A DNA stretch of 64,000 nucleotides, from NCBI GenBank assembly GCA_029718625.1, contig CM056391.1, positions 6,146,830 to 6,210,829 on the forward strand, read 5' to 3'. The position numbers were made by a program, and so were the translations under genes. Shown here one piece after another: positions 45,401 to 52,019 of the stretch. The number at the start of each line of letters is the position of its first letter. The first letter of the stretch is position 1. The DNA comes from Synaphobranchus kaupii (lineage: Eukaryota; Chordata; Actinopteri; Anguilliformes; Synaphobranchidae). A model generated the notes under the pieces. It ran no database searches. It saw only the letters and a list, made by a program, of their open reading frames with translations, and was not told the origin of the DNA.

Positions 45401-45908
45401 CATATTAATAAATAACTGACAGGCTGTGATAGTGTAACACAGACAGGTCAGTGCGTACTAATAATAACTGACAGGCTGTGATAATGCAACACAGACAGGT
45501 CAGTGCATATTAATAAATAACTGACAGGCTGTGATAGTGTAACACAGACAGGTCAGTACATATTAGTCCCGGGCGTTGTTTCGCTGGCAGCAGAATCTGA
45601 GGTACAATAATTCTAATATTTTAAATCCATTGTGGCGATTTAAAGCATTTGTCTATAGGGAGTGTTTCATTGATGCACCAAATTTTGATAAACCCTACAG
45701 ATCTTTCATCAATATATGTGCAGTGTAGTCCTCATCCTTACCAGCTTTCCAAGTGTACTTCCTGCCTTGAGGTTCAGTCTTATTTACAACTGGCACAAAT
45801 TGTTCATTGCCTTTTTTTGCCTGTCGTAACAAAACATTGATCTCTGTTGTCGCTTCTTTTTTTCTGTAGGTAAAAAGAAGTGTGTGCCTCTCTCAGAGAC
45901 TCTCAGAG
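20191..45908 (+). CDS. Immunoglobulin-superfamily receptor, V-V-V-C2-TM
   Basis: Coding join: 20191-20239, 34855-35187, 35909-36229, 36411-36731, 41261-41524, 43519-43593, 45870-45908, continuing downstream. Every intron is phase 1, as usual for Ig domains, and all junctions are GT-AG. The product is a leader, three V-type domains, one C2-type domain, a membrane span (GMIVGIVGFLLFLFIVAVLLW) and a basic cytoplasmic start (RKKKC). Each domain has the Cys pair, core Trp and a Y-x-C signature (YQC or YTC). N-glycosylation sequons include NYS, NVT, NNS and NKT. The overall plan resembles B7/butyrophilin- or SLAM-like leukocyte surface receptors; I cannot name an orthologue. It probably acts at the cell surface in recognition or adhesion. 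No ITIM or ITAM is visible in the part seen. The first intron is 14.6 kb, nearly all transposons. The 3' end is uncertain (see 49676-49764). Confidence 0.78.
20482..21894. mobile_element. Nested hAT-like element
   Basis: CAGTGGCGTCATTT at 20482 is mirrored by AAATGACGCCCCTG ending at 21894. Both sides carry the exact 8-bp duplication GTTTCAGT (20474-20481 and 21895-21902). A GGGTGTGGCA block also recurs in inverse. The 1.41-kb interior has no intact transposase. It sits near the left end of the larger hAT-like element and is therefore younger. Confidence 0.85.
21235..21458. mobile_element. Single Tc1-type terminus
   Basis: GGGGGTGAATACTTTTTCAAGGCACTGTA ends here; the last 20 bases are the diagnostic part, the outer end of a widespread fish Tc1 family. 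The matching left end was not found, so this is a solo arm or part of the host element. Confidence 0.5.
21903..23052. other. hAT-like interior, nothing recognised
   Basis: No coding pattern or named repeat. GTTAGCTA/TAGCTAAC motifs are frequent, as in much of this window, but form no array. Confidence 0.4.
23470..25770 (+). CDS. C2H2/SWIM-type zinc-finger protein, likely damaged
   Basis: Exon A 23470-23599 (YKCPFCPRVG, then MVAHLQTH: a C2H2 finger) ends one base into a codon. Exon B from 24309 completes it and encodes YSIYKCSLSCVG, then HYHCCYCPK with HLDKC, a Cys/His cluster, followed by a Pro/Ser/Thr-rich 102-bp repeat. After a SINE insertion, frame resumes near 25014: CFSNLCLNKKKLKTHIKRKH (C2H2), VCIDRKRGIFAV, KTWF-like KWFSED, YYSRLGRVMVCYD, and WHCPCSKPRNLCLH, a CxC-x6-CxH SWIM-type finger. 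Frame ends TAA at 25768; an overlapping GTAAGT donor at 25767 allows further exons. I recall similar multicopy proteins in other teleosts without a known function. SWIM fingers occur in transposases and in nucleic-acid-binding proteins. The SINE stop suggests this copy is a pseudogene unless the SINE is spliced out. Confidence 0.6.
24421..24770. repeat. 102-bp coding repeat (Pro/Ser/Thr linker)
   Basis: About three and a half 34-codon units containing INLPATPSPSTVTLPP and SCRPATPSPSTVTSPP. Each consists of two related half-units of about 51 bp. The repeat links two Cys/His regions of the zinc-finger protein. Sequence resuming after the SINE (CGGCAAACCCAAGCC) is another copy. Confidence 0.85.
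24810..24999 (-). mobile_element. tRNA-derived SINE
   Basis: On the minus strand it starts GGCGGCAGTGTAGTATAATG. It has an A-box-like TAGTATAATGG and a B-box-like GGTTCGATTCC, and ends with a GAGCGTCTGCTAAATGCC-type tail resembling the 3' end of fish L2 elements. It interrupts the zinc-finger reading frame. Confidence 0.85.
25944..26160 (+). mobile_element. 5'-truncated L2 LINE, 3' end only
   Basis: From TTTATAATAGTATTTGG to the TAAATGTAATGTAATG tail it is nearly identical to 31495-31709. It shows the L2-type GGATAAAAGCGTCTGCTAAA hairpin tail. It lies just after the zinc-finger stop. Confidence 0.9.
26797..27704. other. Ig-gene intron 1, no gene recognised
   Basis: About 26965-27160 has a direct duplication of CGTCTGGTATTCCTCAAGC. 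A copy of AGACTGTATAAAAATAG (27089) matches the TATA region of the Ig gene. Otherwise nothing is recognised. Confidence 0.4.
27705..28230 (+). pseudogene. Ty3/gypsy pol 3' fragment (RNase H region)
   Basis: The fragment begins VLWTTEAETAFRAIKEAL and runs through the RNase H core (PLVVQTGASETG, TYISR, TLVTDHAPLVW) to the connection motif GNADALSRR. The first catalytic Asp is replaced by Gly in QTGASETG. At least two frameshifts (near 27912 and 28080) break the frame. Integrase and everything upstream of RNase H are missing, so it is a 5'-truncated relic. Confidence 0.9.
28231..28249 (+). other. Polypurine tract of the gypsy element
   Basis: A run of about 20 G directly before the LTR start TGTGGCAAC is positioned as the plus-strand primer site. 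Pure G is unusual, and homopolymer length may be a sequencing artefact. Confidence 0.6.
28629..32572 (-). pseudogene. LINE endonuclease/reverse transcriptase, broken
   Basis: In coding order: endonuclease start (LQETHC; 32572-32261), endonuclease end (YAGDFNCQHEDWGY; 32205 leftward), the L2 interruption, then RT fingers (KPGKAPGPDSICPELI, SYRPISLL, QAGFRRGRSTVDQ; 30870-29794). RT palm (YAYADDLAL) runs 29673-29062. A terminal CECGAEEQTADHVILDCP motif lies in 29120-28629. Lesions are a frameshift near 32280, an in-frame TGA near 29796 in an Arg-like context (CpG transition), and a frameshift near 29110. The L2 plus duplicated target is 903 bp, a multiple of three, so frame is the same on both sides of it. 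Confidence 0.9.
30815..31709 (+). mobile_element. 5'-truncated L2 LINE inside the LINE
   Basis: TGGTATTA flanks it (30807-30814 and 31710-31717). It contains the last part of the L2 polymerase frame (YNIRRIRPYLT, SRLDYCNSLLA, LIQNAAARLVFN, LHWLPVAARIRFKVL, FRRGLKTHLF), a short 3' region with TTTATAATAGTATTTGGAA reiterated about four times, and the GGATAAAAGCGTCTGCTAAA tail with ATGTA repeats. The reading frame has small shifts. Confidence 0.92.
33050..33125 (+). mobile_element. Single MITE arm
   Basis: CATTGGACAGTGACACA and TTTTGTACTCTAGCA match the arm of MITE 2, but the outer bases differ and no partner arm is adjacent. Confidence 0.55.
33130..33620. other. Intron 1 sequence, nothing recognised
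   Basis: AT-rich sequence with many TAGCTAGCTA motifs and no coding pattern. Confidence 0.4.
33625..33955 (+). pseudogene. L1-type LINE fragment (RT thumb region)
   Basis: The frame reads KNIKYLGCYISSSKK, then LPINLIGRINLIRMIWLPTFLYIFSAIPV and PKSFFKTLN, typical of L1 polymerase after the RT core. It has one internal stop near 33800. It ends exactly where a TTAA-flanked element begins. Confidence 0.8.
33956..34262. mobile_element. TTAA-flanked MITE
   Basis: TTAA followed by CTCCTTTGCG (33960) is mirrored by CGCAAAGGAG then TTAA at 34249-34262. A longer inner arm (CATTCGTTGCT with GAGCAACGAATG) extends the inverted repeat. The TTAA target is that of piggyBac-type elements. It is inserted in the L1 fragment. 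Confidence 0.75.
34349..34520 (+). mobile_element. Single arm of the MITE 2 family
   Basis: CAGTGCACTCCAAAAGTGTC, then GGATTTGAAATGGAA, ATGAGGTTAAAGTGCAGA and ATCCATATCGGGTGAAC parallel the arm at 952-1130. No second arm is nearby. Confidence 0.75.
34855..35187 (+). CDS. Ig-superfamily gene exon 2, V domain 1
   Basis: Acceptor CTCTCCTAG, donor GTAAGT. LPLVIYASLGHSVTLPCGGE carries the first Cys, DVEWYFKQ the core Trp, and LGIYQCQYTDG the second Cys. Sequons NYS and NVT. Phase 1 on both sides. Confidence 0.85.
35360..35720 (+). pseudogene. LINE 3' coding fragment
   Basis: The frame reads WRRTQMQVRKTLQRIVKT, then LPSIQDIYHKRCIGKA and later a SGR-type RIRVRSARLCNSFYPQ-like end after a shift. 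This is the carboxy terminus commonly seen in fish LINE polymerases. It is followed by a short (TA)n tract at about 35733-35765. Confidence 0.65.
35909..36229 (+). CDS. Ig-superfamily gene exon 3, V domain 2
   Basis: It follows a CT-repeat acceptor and ends before GTAAAGTA. VEGMSVSLPCYASI has the first Cys, LDILWKKGEKK the Trp, and DEGEYQCFFN the second Cys. 107 codons, phase 1 on both sides. It is nearly the same as exon 4. Confidence 0.88.
36411..36731 (+). CDS. Ig-superfamily gene exon 4, V domain 3
   Basis: Same length, boundaries and flanking intron sequence as exon 3, with about 15 of 107 residues different by eye (for example ASISRR versus GNIGRG). It is a recent tandem exon duplicate. 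All V-domain landmarks are kept and the frame is open. Confidence 0.88.
36975..40735 (-). mobile_element. LINE with open RT frame and repeated 5' region
   Basis: Minus strand. The 3' end is an AATAAATAAATAAATA-type tail (36975-37010) after an untranslated stretch; the 5' end is near 40735, with CAATTT a possible target duplication. The 1.2-kb 5' region (39543-40735) is internally repetitive: GAAGCAGTYTCCRTGTCCTAA occurs at about 39533 and 39857, and CTTCTACRAGCTAAGTRACTAA occurs at least twice. It resembles promoter monomers. No endonuclease domain is visible. Confidence 0.75.
37332..39542 (-). CDS. LINE reverse transcriptase, 736-codon open frame
   Basis: ATG at 39542 to a stop at 37332 without interruption. 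It has a basic region rich in Lys/Asn, then RT motifs FSNYRPISILPQCSKIIEKL, QYGFRKKHSTAMA, GIFIDLKKAFDTINH, GVTQGSVLGPKLFILYINDI and LILFADDTNIL (catalytic FADD form), then a carboxy region with LHYCVEVWGNTY and LQKRALRVVYG. This fits jockey/CR1-like LINE polymerases. The expected amino-terminal endonuclease (about 220 residues) is missing: the frame starts right after the 5' repeats. This is the best-preserved mobile-element frame in the window. Confidence 0.88.
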   Translation of the reverse strand: METASFYASVTNILKRIKNEKRLKDFEQDMINQKWNDVWTEKDTNKAYEAFLNTINSIYDKHCPVVKYSSKDNNVKVKKNRPWFTKNIENACRKKNSLYKQFLKEKNVQSYAKYKHYRNRVTYLLRKHKKDYYDKLLTENKNYTKNLWKIINSVSGRKAKQTFSDYFNINNRREDDKKVIVESFNKYFVSVGSELAKAIPSSLQQWDHWDRGGETKQEYLFLNPVTQNKIKSILRDCTAKTSIDADQIDMTLLKRISKAIIPPLTYICNLSFCNGVFPDKMKIAKVLPLYKSGDKQEFSNYRPISILPQCSKIIEKLFNVRLDKFIDKHKLLCDSQYGFRKKHSTAMALTESIEFIKDALDRKLFTIGIFIDLKKAFDTINHSILIEKLYRYGIRGIALQWIKSYLSNRVQFVQIGDNISTCLNINCGVTQGSVLGPKLFILYINDIIKVSDVLKLILFADDTNILCSGKDLNQMVISVNNEMSKLHTWFNINKLSLNLSKTKFILFGKRGLKENINLQVNGINIERVNEHKILGVTVDSLLTWKPHVKLVQCKLAKSVSILWKMQKLLNQHSLRTIYSALITPHLHYCVEVWGNTYKETTEMLFKLQKRALRVVYGVPYRDHTNALFIKAKFLKWQDIIKYNTIQILFLASKNLLPSNIQKLFQKRDDMHNLRGNMIYKQKTIKSTLRGHSLSIVGVKLWNGLHDELKMSINLKTFKSKIRCKMVGNYQMGTVCC
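40736..41260. other. Intron sequence before the C2 exon
   Basis: I see nothing beyond ordinary intron sequence. Confidence 0.4.
41261..41524 (+). CDS. Ig-superfamily gene exon 5, C2 domain
   Basis: Acceptor CTCTGTACAG, donor GTGAGA. VPVSKPNASVAHNEY, CTILCTVERGTGVTLSWYRE and GGIYTCEVKNAVNNATS give the Cys pair, the Trp and a C2-type NxVxNxT ending like those of CD2/SLAM or CEACAM-type membrane-proximal domains. Phase 1 on both sides. Confidence 0.87.
42020..43022. repeat. 32-bp minisatellite
   Basis: About 31 copies of CATTGGCTGTAGGTGTGTCT plus GTACTGCAGTTC or GTTA. Each unit has CTGCAG and an ATTGG box. It lies in the intron between the C2 and transmembrane exons. Met-Glu-Leu-Gln-Tyr frames on the minus strand are artefacts. 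Confidence 0.97.
43023..43518. other. Intron sequence before the TM exon
   Basis: Ordinary intron sequence; nothing recognised apart from the acceptor tract TTTTTCTCTCCTCAG. Confidence 0.4.
43519..43593 (+). CDS. Ig-superfamily gene exon 6, transmembrane
   Basis: 25 codons, phase 1: SNTG, then MIVGIVGFLLFLFIVAVLLW, a 20-residue hydrophobic span. The last base joins exon 7 to give the first Arg of the cytoplasmic stop-transfer. Confidence 0.85.
43690..44075. repeat. 34-bp minisatellite
   Basis: About 11 copies of GAGTGCAGGTGGCCAATAGG then ATCAGAGTTTATCT. It lies directly downstream of the transmembrane exon. Confidence 0.96.
44230..45565. repeat. 56-bp minisatellite with higher-order variants
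   Basis: About 23 units of ACAGACAGGTCAGTACATAT then TAATAAATAATAACTGACAG and GCTGTGATAGTGTAAC. Sub-types alternate (GACGTGCTGTTATAG; AATGCAACAC; GTGCGTACTAATAATAACTG), and runs of several units recur as blocks. Confidence 0.96.
45870..45908 (+). CDS. Ig-superfamily gene exon 7, cytoplasmic start
   Basis: 13 codons, phase 1: RKKKCVPLSETLRG including the split codons. It has a basic stop-transfer and a membrane-proximal Cys that could be palmitoylated. The donor GTAAGT shows that at least one further exon exists. Confidence 0.75.
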
Positions 45909-46126
45909 GTAAGTGTACTTTTAGGTTGTACATTTGTGCATTAGGACTATGAACAAATCCTGATTAATCCTAACAGAAAAATATGCACTGTAAAAAATAC
46001 ACTGCAAAACGACACATTAAATGGTCATGTACTTTCTGTTAATGTCAGTATAACAAAAATCTTCTTGATACAAACTTAACAGTTTATCTTGTGGAGTATG
46101 GAACACGAGAGTGCCACAATGATACA

Positions 46127-46161
<35 letters not shown>

Positions 46162-46430
46162 ATGTTGAAATATAAAAATGTATGAATGTGTATTCAGGTG
46201 GGAGGAGAATTGGTCTTTACCAGCACACTAAGCTGGTGGTGATGAATAATACGTCCATTTTGTATTTGCGTTGTACTGCTTTGTTTTTTCTCCTGTTTGT
46301 TATTTTTAGTGGCTTGCGTTTGTAGTGGGGTTTGATTTTGTGTGGTTTGTTCTTTATTGGGGGCTTTGGGGCTAACCTGAGGGTTGACTGTATAAGACTG
46401 GCTTGTAGTGGACAGTCAAGATTTTGTTAA
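45909..46430. other. Intron after exon 7, includes (AAAT)n
   Basis: An AAAT microsatellite runs about 46125-46164. Otherwise nothing is recognised. Confidence 0.6.
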
Positions 46431-46434
46431 AGGA

Positions 46435-47580
46435 TAAGTTCGCTATTTTGGACCTTGGACCCTATTTGCGGTCTGTCTTCCATGAACCTGACACATTGAG
46501 TCCATATTTTCGCTGATCGGTCCAGTATTGAGCTCACTACAGATTTCCTGTAGGCTCTCACTGGGCTACAATAGAAGTCAACGGGGCAATTCTAAATGTT
46601 ATGGAAAAACAACGATAAATGTGCTTTCATGTACAATAAATGAGACGGGAAGCTCAGGGTGTATTGTTACCGGTCTCAGTATGCTCTCCTGTGAAATGTA
46701 TCTCAATCCGAACATTTTTACGTGCTTGGCATGGCTTGGACGTAAGCATTTCTCTGTTGCTTGTTTTCGCTGCTCCCGCGGAGTACTATGTGTCGGGGGT
46801 TGGGGAGCGGGAAGGTGTGCCGGCCGTTCACAAAACTATCTAGGTGAGCAGTCTGCGTTTGTTTACCTGCAGCAACGTAGGCTACAATTTGCACAAAAAA
46901 ACTTGGATGATGGATTACTATAATGATTACGAAGACGAAGAATTCGATTTTGACTTTGACGTTACTGGCTACAGATTTGAGCCAGAATACACGGACACGG
47001 AACTACAAGATGGATGATGAGAGCAAGAGAAGAGAGAGAGGCTGAAGTTGCGCAGGTAATATAAATTATTACAAATGATGATCACAAACACTGCGTTACA
47101 AATAGTTCTGTTGTAGGCTACTAGCTAGTAAACTCCAACGGGAGGTCAGGATTTGTGATCAACTGCTTTTCAAGCGGCCCGCCCCTCTCTACAACGTAGC
47201 TAGACTGCGGAAGTTTACAGTGCGAGGTAGTGCGGTCGGAGAAATAGTTCTGTTTCAAATGGAACTGTTGTTTCAACGTTCGGTTTGCGTTTGCGATAGC
47301 CTACATTTCACAGGAGAGCATACTGAGACCGTAAGAATACACACTGAGCTATAAAAGCACATTTATCGTTGTTATATAGAAAACGGTGAGATCAACCGCT
47401 GAGATTCGCTTTCATAGCTGGGGCGTGGCCCGCCCTCGCTCCAAAACCTCCGGGCGTGGCTGAACACGTTTCAATTACGTCACCGGGAGGAATACGTCAG
47501 CTGGATGAAGTTTCTGGCCAATGACAGACTGCAGTTCCTAACGTTTTACCACGAGAGACACTTTTCAGCCAGATCCTTTG
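46435..47580. mobile_element. Inverted-repeat element, no transposase
   Basis: About 46615-46705 (ATGTGCTTT, GGGTGTATTGTTACCGGTCTCAG, TATGCTCTCCTGTGAAATGTA) returns in inverse at about 47300-47370 (CATTTCACAGGAGAGCATAC, TGAGACCGTAAGAATACAC, AAAAGCACAT). The outer start resembles 11815. Boundaries are approximate. The loop encodes an acidic peptide-like stretch (DDGLL, then YNDYEDEEFDFDFD) with no known family. Confidence 0.55.
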
Positions 47581-48330
47581 GGTTTCTGCTGTTTTGTGCT
47601 GACTGCAATAAAATGTCAAGATTTGGACCAGAATCAATCAGTAACACTTAGAAAAAAGCAAATGTATCAGTTCTCATCGAAAATAAGATTTTAAATGCTT
47701 TAAACTGCTTGACAATTTCGACGCATGCTCCAAAGCTTCGGTATCAAGCGTAACATCACAATATTTTGGAGCTGGTAGTTGCAGCACATGATTTGCCTTT
47801 ATTTAGGTTATTTCAAATTTTGTGAAGTTTTGTGTGCGTCCTTGAGAAGGTGAGTAAGGTTTAAAGTTATTGTTTGTCACACAGAGATTATACTTTGCTT
47901 TTGAGTCAGTTATAGTGCGTATTATTTCTAGATTTTCAACAATGAAGCCATGGAAATCATGTTATTGCCACAAGTCAATTAGAATGGTAATTGTGTTTGG
48001 TAGTGTTTTATTAATTTACATGCAATGTCATGGTAAAAACACCATTTTAAAATGGCTCCTTTTAAATCTTGTGTAGATTGCTTATGGGGATTATTGGTAG
48101 TATGGATAATGTAGTTCCTTTGTGTGAGATAGGTGTGTTACTGCATAGTGTAGCAGTGGCAGGCCTACCTGCAGTTGTGCATGATTTAAAGTTACCTATG
48201 TAGAATATGTGGGCTTTTCAATTTGTAGTTGTAGTTTCTTTCAGAAACCATACAGTCACACAATCTCATGTATATGTAATATATTTACTTTATCTATATA
48301 CAACAGAACTCCTCATCACTTCCATGCTAA
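47581..48330. other. No feature recognised
   Basis: AT-rich sequence; no gene, RNA or repeat that I can support. Confidence 0.4.
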
Positions 48331-48655
48331 TCCTCCTGATACCTGTACTGAAGTCCATGGTGGTGGTATAGTTAAAGTCCTCCTGATACCTGTACTGAAG
48401 TCCATGGTGGCGGTATAGTTAAAGTCCTCCTGATACCTGTACTGAAGTCCATGGTGGTGGTATAGTTAAAGTCCTCCTGATACCTGTACTGAAGTCCATG
48501 GTGCTGGTATAGTTAAAGTCCTCCTGATACCTGTACTGAAGTCCATGGTGGTGGTATAGTTAAAGTCCTCCTGATACCTCTACTGAAGTCCATGGTGGTG
48601 GTATAGTTAAAGTCCTCCTGATACCTGTACTGAAGTCCATGGTTTATAGTTAAAG
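48331..48655. repeat. 47-bp minisatellite
   Basis: About seven copies of TCCTCCTGATACCTGTACTG then AAGTCCATGGTGGTGGTATAGTTAAAG. Confidence 0.95.
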
Positions 48656-49675
48656 TTTGACAGTCATTATATTCCCTGGATCCCTTGTCTATTCCTTCTG
48701 TAGGATATCTAATATTTAGATATAAGTACCCCCCCCCCCCCCCCATTCTCTCTATCTCTGTCGCTCTCTGTCTGTCTCTCACTCACTCACTCCCACAAAC
48801 ATCAAAGATAAGCCAGTCTTTGTCATAAACCCCCCCCACCCACACCTTAACCCAATCAGGACAGGGATGCCCTCCCTGTCAAGATATTTTATGGAGCTGA
48901 AAGAAGGAAGTGTTAGTCAGTTTTGGATTTTGTTTGGGGAAGAAGTCATCATTTTTGGTTCCTTGTGCGTTTCCTTTTGTTCCTGTTCAGCTGGAGGGTA
49001 AATAATATTGGCAATTTTTGGCTCATCTCTCTCTTTACTGGTATCTTCTAATTAATGTCTGGTTTAATGTCTTCCCTTTTGGTAAATTATAAGTATTCAG
49101 CCTACGTTCCTTAGTGAATGTATGATTTCCACTCATTATTCTAATTGACTGTTTTTCATTTAATAAAATGATTTAATCTCAAGACCTGATTTAGACCTTG
49201 TTTTGGCTTGTTGGTTGATCCACCAGGTTACTGTTTGACTTATCTTTTAACGAATTTGGCGATTTATTTGATGATTGTCATTTTTAATAATAATTATTAA
49301 ATGAAATCACATAAAACTTATTTTGAATGTAGGTTAAGTGAGGGGTTCTAGCACACAATATCGCTTGTGTTCAGTATTCAGAGTGCCAAACATTTTAACA
49401 AGGGCATTGACTGTTGGAACCGCTGGATTCAGATAATACACATTTTACCTAATCCTCACTTACCCGACACTTCTGACCGAGGAAGGTTCAGTTGATGCAT
49501 AATCCTCCAGCAGTTTGACACATACAGCACTTAACAATTATTATTATTATTATTATTAATATCATCACTATGACGATGACCATTATTATTATCATTTTAG
49601 GCTTCCTCCCTGATCATTACCTGCTCTGCTTTATTTCTCCTAATTAAGTGCCTCTTTCTTTATGTTTTCTCTTAG
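48656..49675. other. No gene recognised; poly-C and ATT tracts
   Basis: Poly-C runs lie at about 48729-48745, and an (ATT)n tract at about 49535-49560. Nothing else was recognised. Confidence 0.5.
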
Positions 49676-49764
49676 ACCAGCATCATCGCTCTAGAGGAGA
49701 AGTAGAAGTAGATGTAGAAGAAGAAGAAGAAGAAGTTGTTCTCGCATGTCACCCCCCCTGCTGA
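49676..49764 (+). CDS. Possible last exon of the Ig-superfamily gene
   Basis: A good acceptor (TTTATGTTTTCTCTTAG) and phase 1 entry give DQHHRSRGEVEVDVEEEEEEVV, then LACHPPC and TGA at 49762. The final codons are inside an L2 fragment, so the stop would be transposon-derived. The phase fits exon 7, but the composition is repeat-like and no conserved signalling motif is present. Confidence 0.3.
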
Positions 49765-50095
49765 GGTCGCTCCACTGGCTGCAAAGTTCTGGCCTGCACT
49801 GTAGCCAATATGACAGGCCCAGACTACCTGCAGGACTTAATCCAGCTTTATGTTCCTGCTCGACCACTTCGCTCTTCTACACTACAGCAAGGCGACTCGC
49901 ACTTCCCCCCCTTCCGTGTTAACGGCTCTCGCTCGTCCCGACTGAGGAGCTTTTCCACCTTAGCTCCTCAGTGGTGAAACAAACTCCCCATTCCCCTACG
50001 TTCTACTCTAACCCTGCCTGCGTTCCGTCATGGCCTGAACACACCTCTTAAAACACTAACTTGCCTGGATGTTGCCACAATCCCAAATGTAGACC
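49744..50095 (+). mobile_element. L2 LINE fragment
   Basis: From CATGTCACCCCCCCTGCTGA it parallels 31024-31370 (LHWLPV region, TTCCGTCATGGCCTGAA), with internal deletions. It is followed, before and after a hAT element, by unrelated sequence. Confidence 0.88.
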
Positions 50096-50107
50096 CCTGG
50101 CCCCACC

Positions 50108-51572
50108 CAGTGGCGTTGCGCAATATTTCGGGGCTCCCCCGCAGGTCGGACCATGGGGCCACTCCCCTAAATCAATAATAGAGTCACATGGGATAGACAT
50201 CGCGGCCACTTAAAGCTTTTTGAAAAATGTTTATTTTTTCAGGCATCATTGACAAATACAAGCAAGTGGCTTTGTATTTTTTGTAACATGAAGATATTGT
50301 ACAACATTCGTTATAGCAGCCTATCATTTGAGTTCACACAACGGAACGGTTCACATAACATAACATTCTGTATAAAAGAAAAGTAGCCTACAAAAAACAA
50401 ACAAACAAAACACATCCTATAGGCTACATAGTAGAGGCTGCAGTCAGGAGACGGGTTACAGCTGGTAAGATCTGTCAAATGCAAAAAGTATATAGCCTTG
50501 TATTCCTGACTTGGACGAGTACGAGAGTCGGCAGTTATTTTGGTTGCATTACCCTTCAAAACAGGAACGGTTTAGGAAGCAAGCTTGCTAAGCTAACTAG
50601 CTAAACGTAAAACATGACCGTTGTTAGCTGACAAGCTAGGTAGCTATGTGAAGTTTTTGAACTAGTGTACAGTCCGGTTGTAGCAGTGTTTGAATGATGT
50701 TGGTTTATTACTAGTATGCGTGGAGCTGTATGTGCGAACGTATTCTCTATGTTAATTTTTACCTGAAAAAAGGAACTGATTAGATTCCAATTCCAATGTA
50801 ACCTGTAGCCTACTCGTACTGGTTATGGCGAATAAAACTTTCTATTATTCTAACCTGTCTCGAAGCATGAGGCACGGCTAGCTGGCTCGGCTGTAACGGG
50901 GCTGCTGGGCTGTCTGACTGGACTCGGAGCTGACGACCGGGGGGTTGCTAGCGGTGGCGGGGTCCGATGGGGAGCTAGCTCGTTCGGCTGTATCGGGGCT
51001 GGGGGCCTGGCTGGGCTGTCTGTCTGCTGTCTGCCTGGACTCGGAGCTGACCGGGGGGGTTGCTAGCGGTGGCCGGGGCCGGGTGGGGAGCTTACTGCCG
51101 ATGCATCTGCAGTAACGTTAGAGTCTACCTTTGCTGCCTGCTGGAACAATGATGTTATTTTTGGTAGCTTTGCCCTCTCCTGTTCGGCTTTCGCTCTCAT
51201 CTTGTTTTTCTGAGCACCGCTTGGGTATTTGCGCTTCATTTTTAATTTTTTCCGGCAACGCAACTAATGAACGTTAAATTAGCAGTGTTTCCCGCTTTGT
51301 TTTGAATGCTGCCCAGCCTGCCAATGAGCATTAGTTATCAGCCGGCTAGCCCTATCGCAGGTGAGCAAATAATTATTAGAATGATACACATGACGGGGTG
51401 CCTAGCAACATAGAAGGGAAGGGGCCCCACCCTCTGTGCCCTGTTCCCGTTACGAAATCTAAGAGGATAGCCTACAATGTAAAGAAAAAAAAATCTAGTG
51501 GGGGCGGGGCCTCCTAAGCTCCGGGGCTCCCCCGCACTGCGGGGGGGTGCGGGGGCCTCCGCTACGCCACTG
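50108..51572. mobile_element. hAT derivative with exact 8-bp target duplication
   Basis: CAGTGGCGTTGCG starts at 50108 and CGCTACGCCACTG ends at 51572. Subterminal GGGGCTCCCCCGCA blocks are also mirrored. GCCCCACC flanks both ends (50100-50107 and 51573-51580). The element is 1465 bp, with only the start of a transposase left. Confidence 0.93.
51063..51263 (-). pseudogene. hAT transposase amino-terminal remnant
   Basis: The frame contains MKRKYPSGAQKNKMRAKAEQ, then LPKITSLFQQ, the start seen in the ZMYM-like/TTF-type hAT transposases of fish (K-x-x-SGAxKRK...KLPKIxxFF). The rest, including the catalytic domain, is deleted. Confidence 0.7.
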
Positions 51573-51580
51573 GCCCCACC

Positions 51581-51887
51581 TGGATGTGAGACCTAGGACC
51601 CTGGTCCACTCCTCTTCAGACAGAGCCTTGGACTGTAATCCATGGGGGTAAACGCTCTGGCAGGTGCACCCACCGCCCTCCTCCACCCATGGACCTTCAT
51701 CTGGAAAACAGGTTCACCGTTCTGGACAAGTGGGAGAACCGCTCCCTGGCCAGGTGCCCTGATGTCCCATCATCCTCTACACTGGCTAGGCCACTGTCTC
51801 CATGTACATCCTCCACTGCTATGACCAGACCGGCAAACTCTCCTTTTGACCGTCGTTCTGAACTTATCACCCTTGCACGGCCTGGCA
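51581..51887. other. Possible LINE 5' coding remnant
   Basis: A + frame (DLHLENRFTVLDKWENRSL) has LINE ORF1-like wording, but I cannot assign it to a family. Confidence 0.25.
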
Positions 51888-51889
51888 TA

Positions 51890-52014
51890 CAGTTGAAGTC
51901 GGACGTTTACATACACTTAGGTTGAAGTCATTCAAATTTTTAACCACTCCACAGATTTCATGTTAGCAAACTATAGTGTTGGCAAGTCAGTTAGGACATC
52001 TACTTTGTGCATGA
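51890..52014 (+). mobile_element. Sleeping Beauty-type Tc1 left terminus
   Basis: After TA it reads CAGTTGAAGTCGGACGTTTA, CATACACTTAGGTTGAAGTC and further GGCAAGTCAGTTAGGACATC. This is the outer end of the salmonid/teleost Tc1 group to which the Sleeping Beauty consensus belongs. The transposase and right end are absent. Confidence 0.9.
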
Positions 52015-52019
52015 ATATT

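Noticed and set aside
46528..46923. 131-codon Cys-rich + frame as a secreted peptide
   Set aside because: It overlaps one arm of the inverted-repeat element and has no signal peptide.
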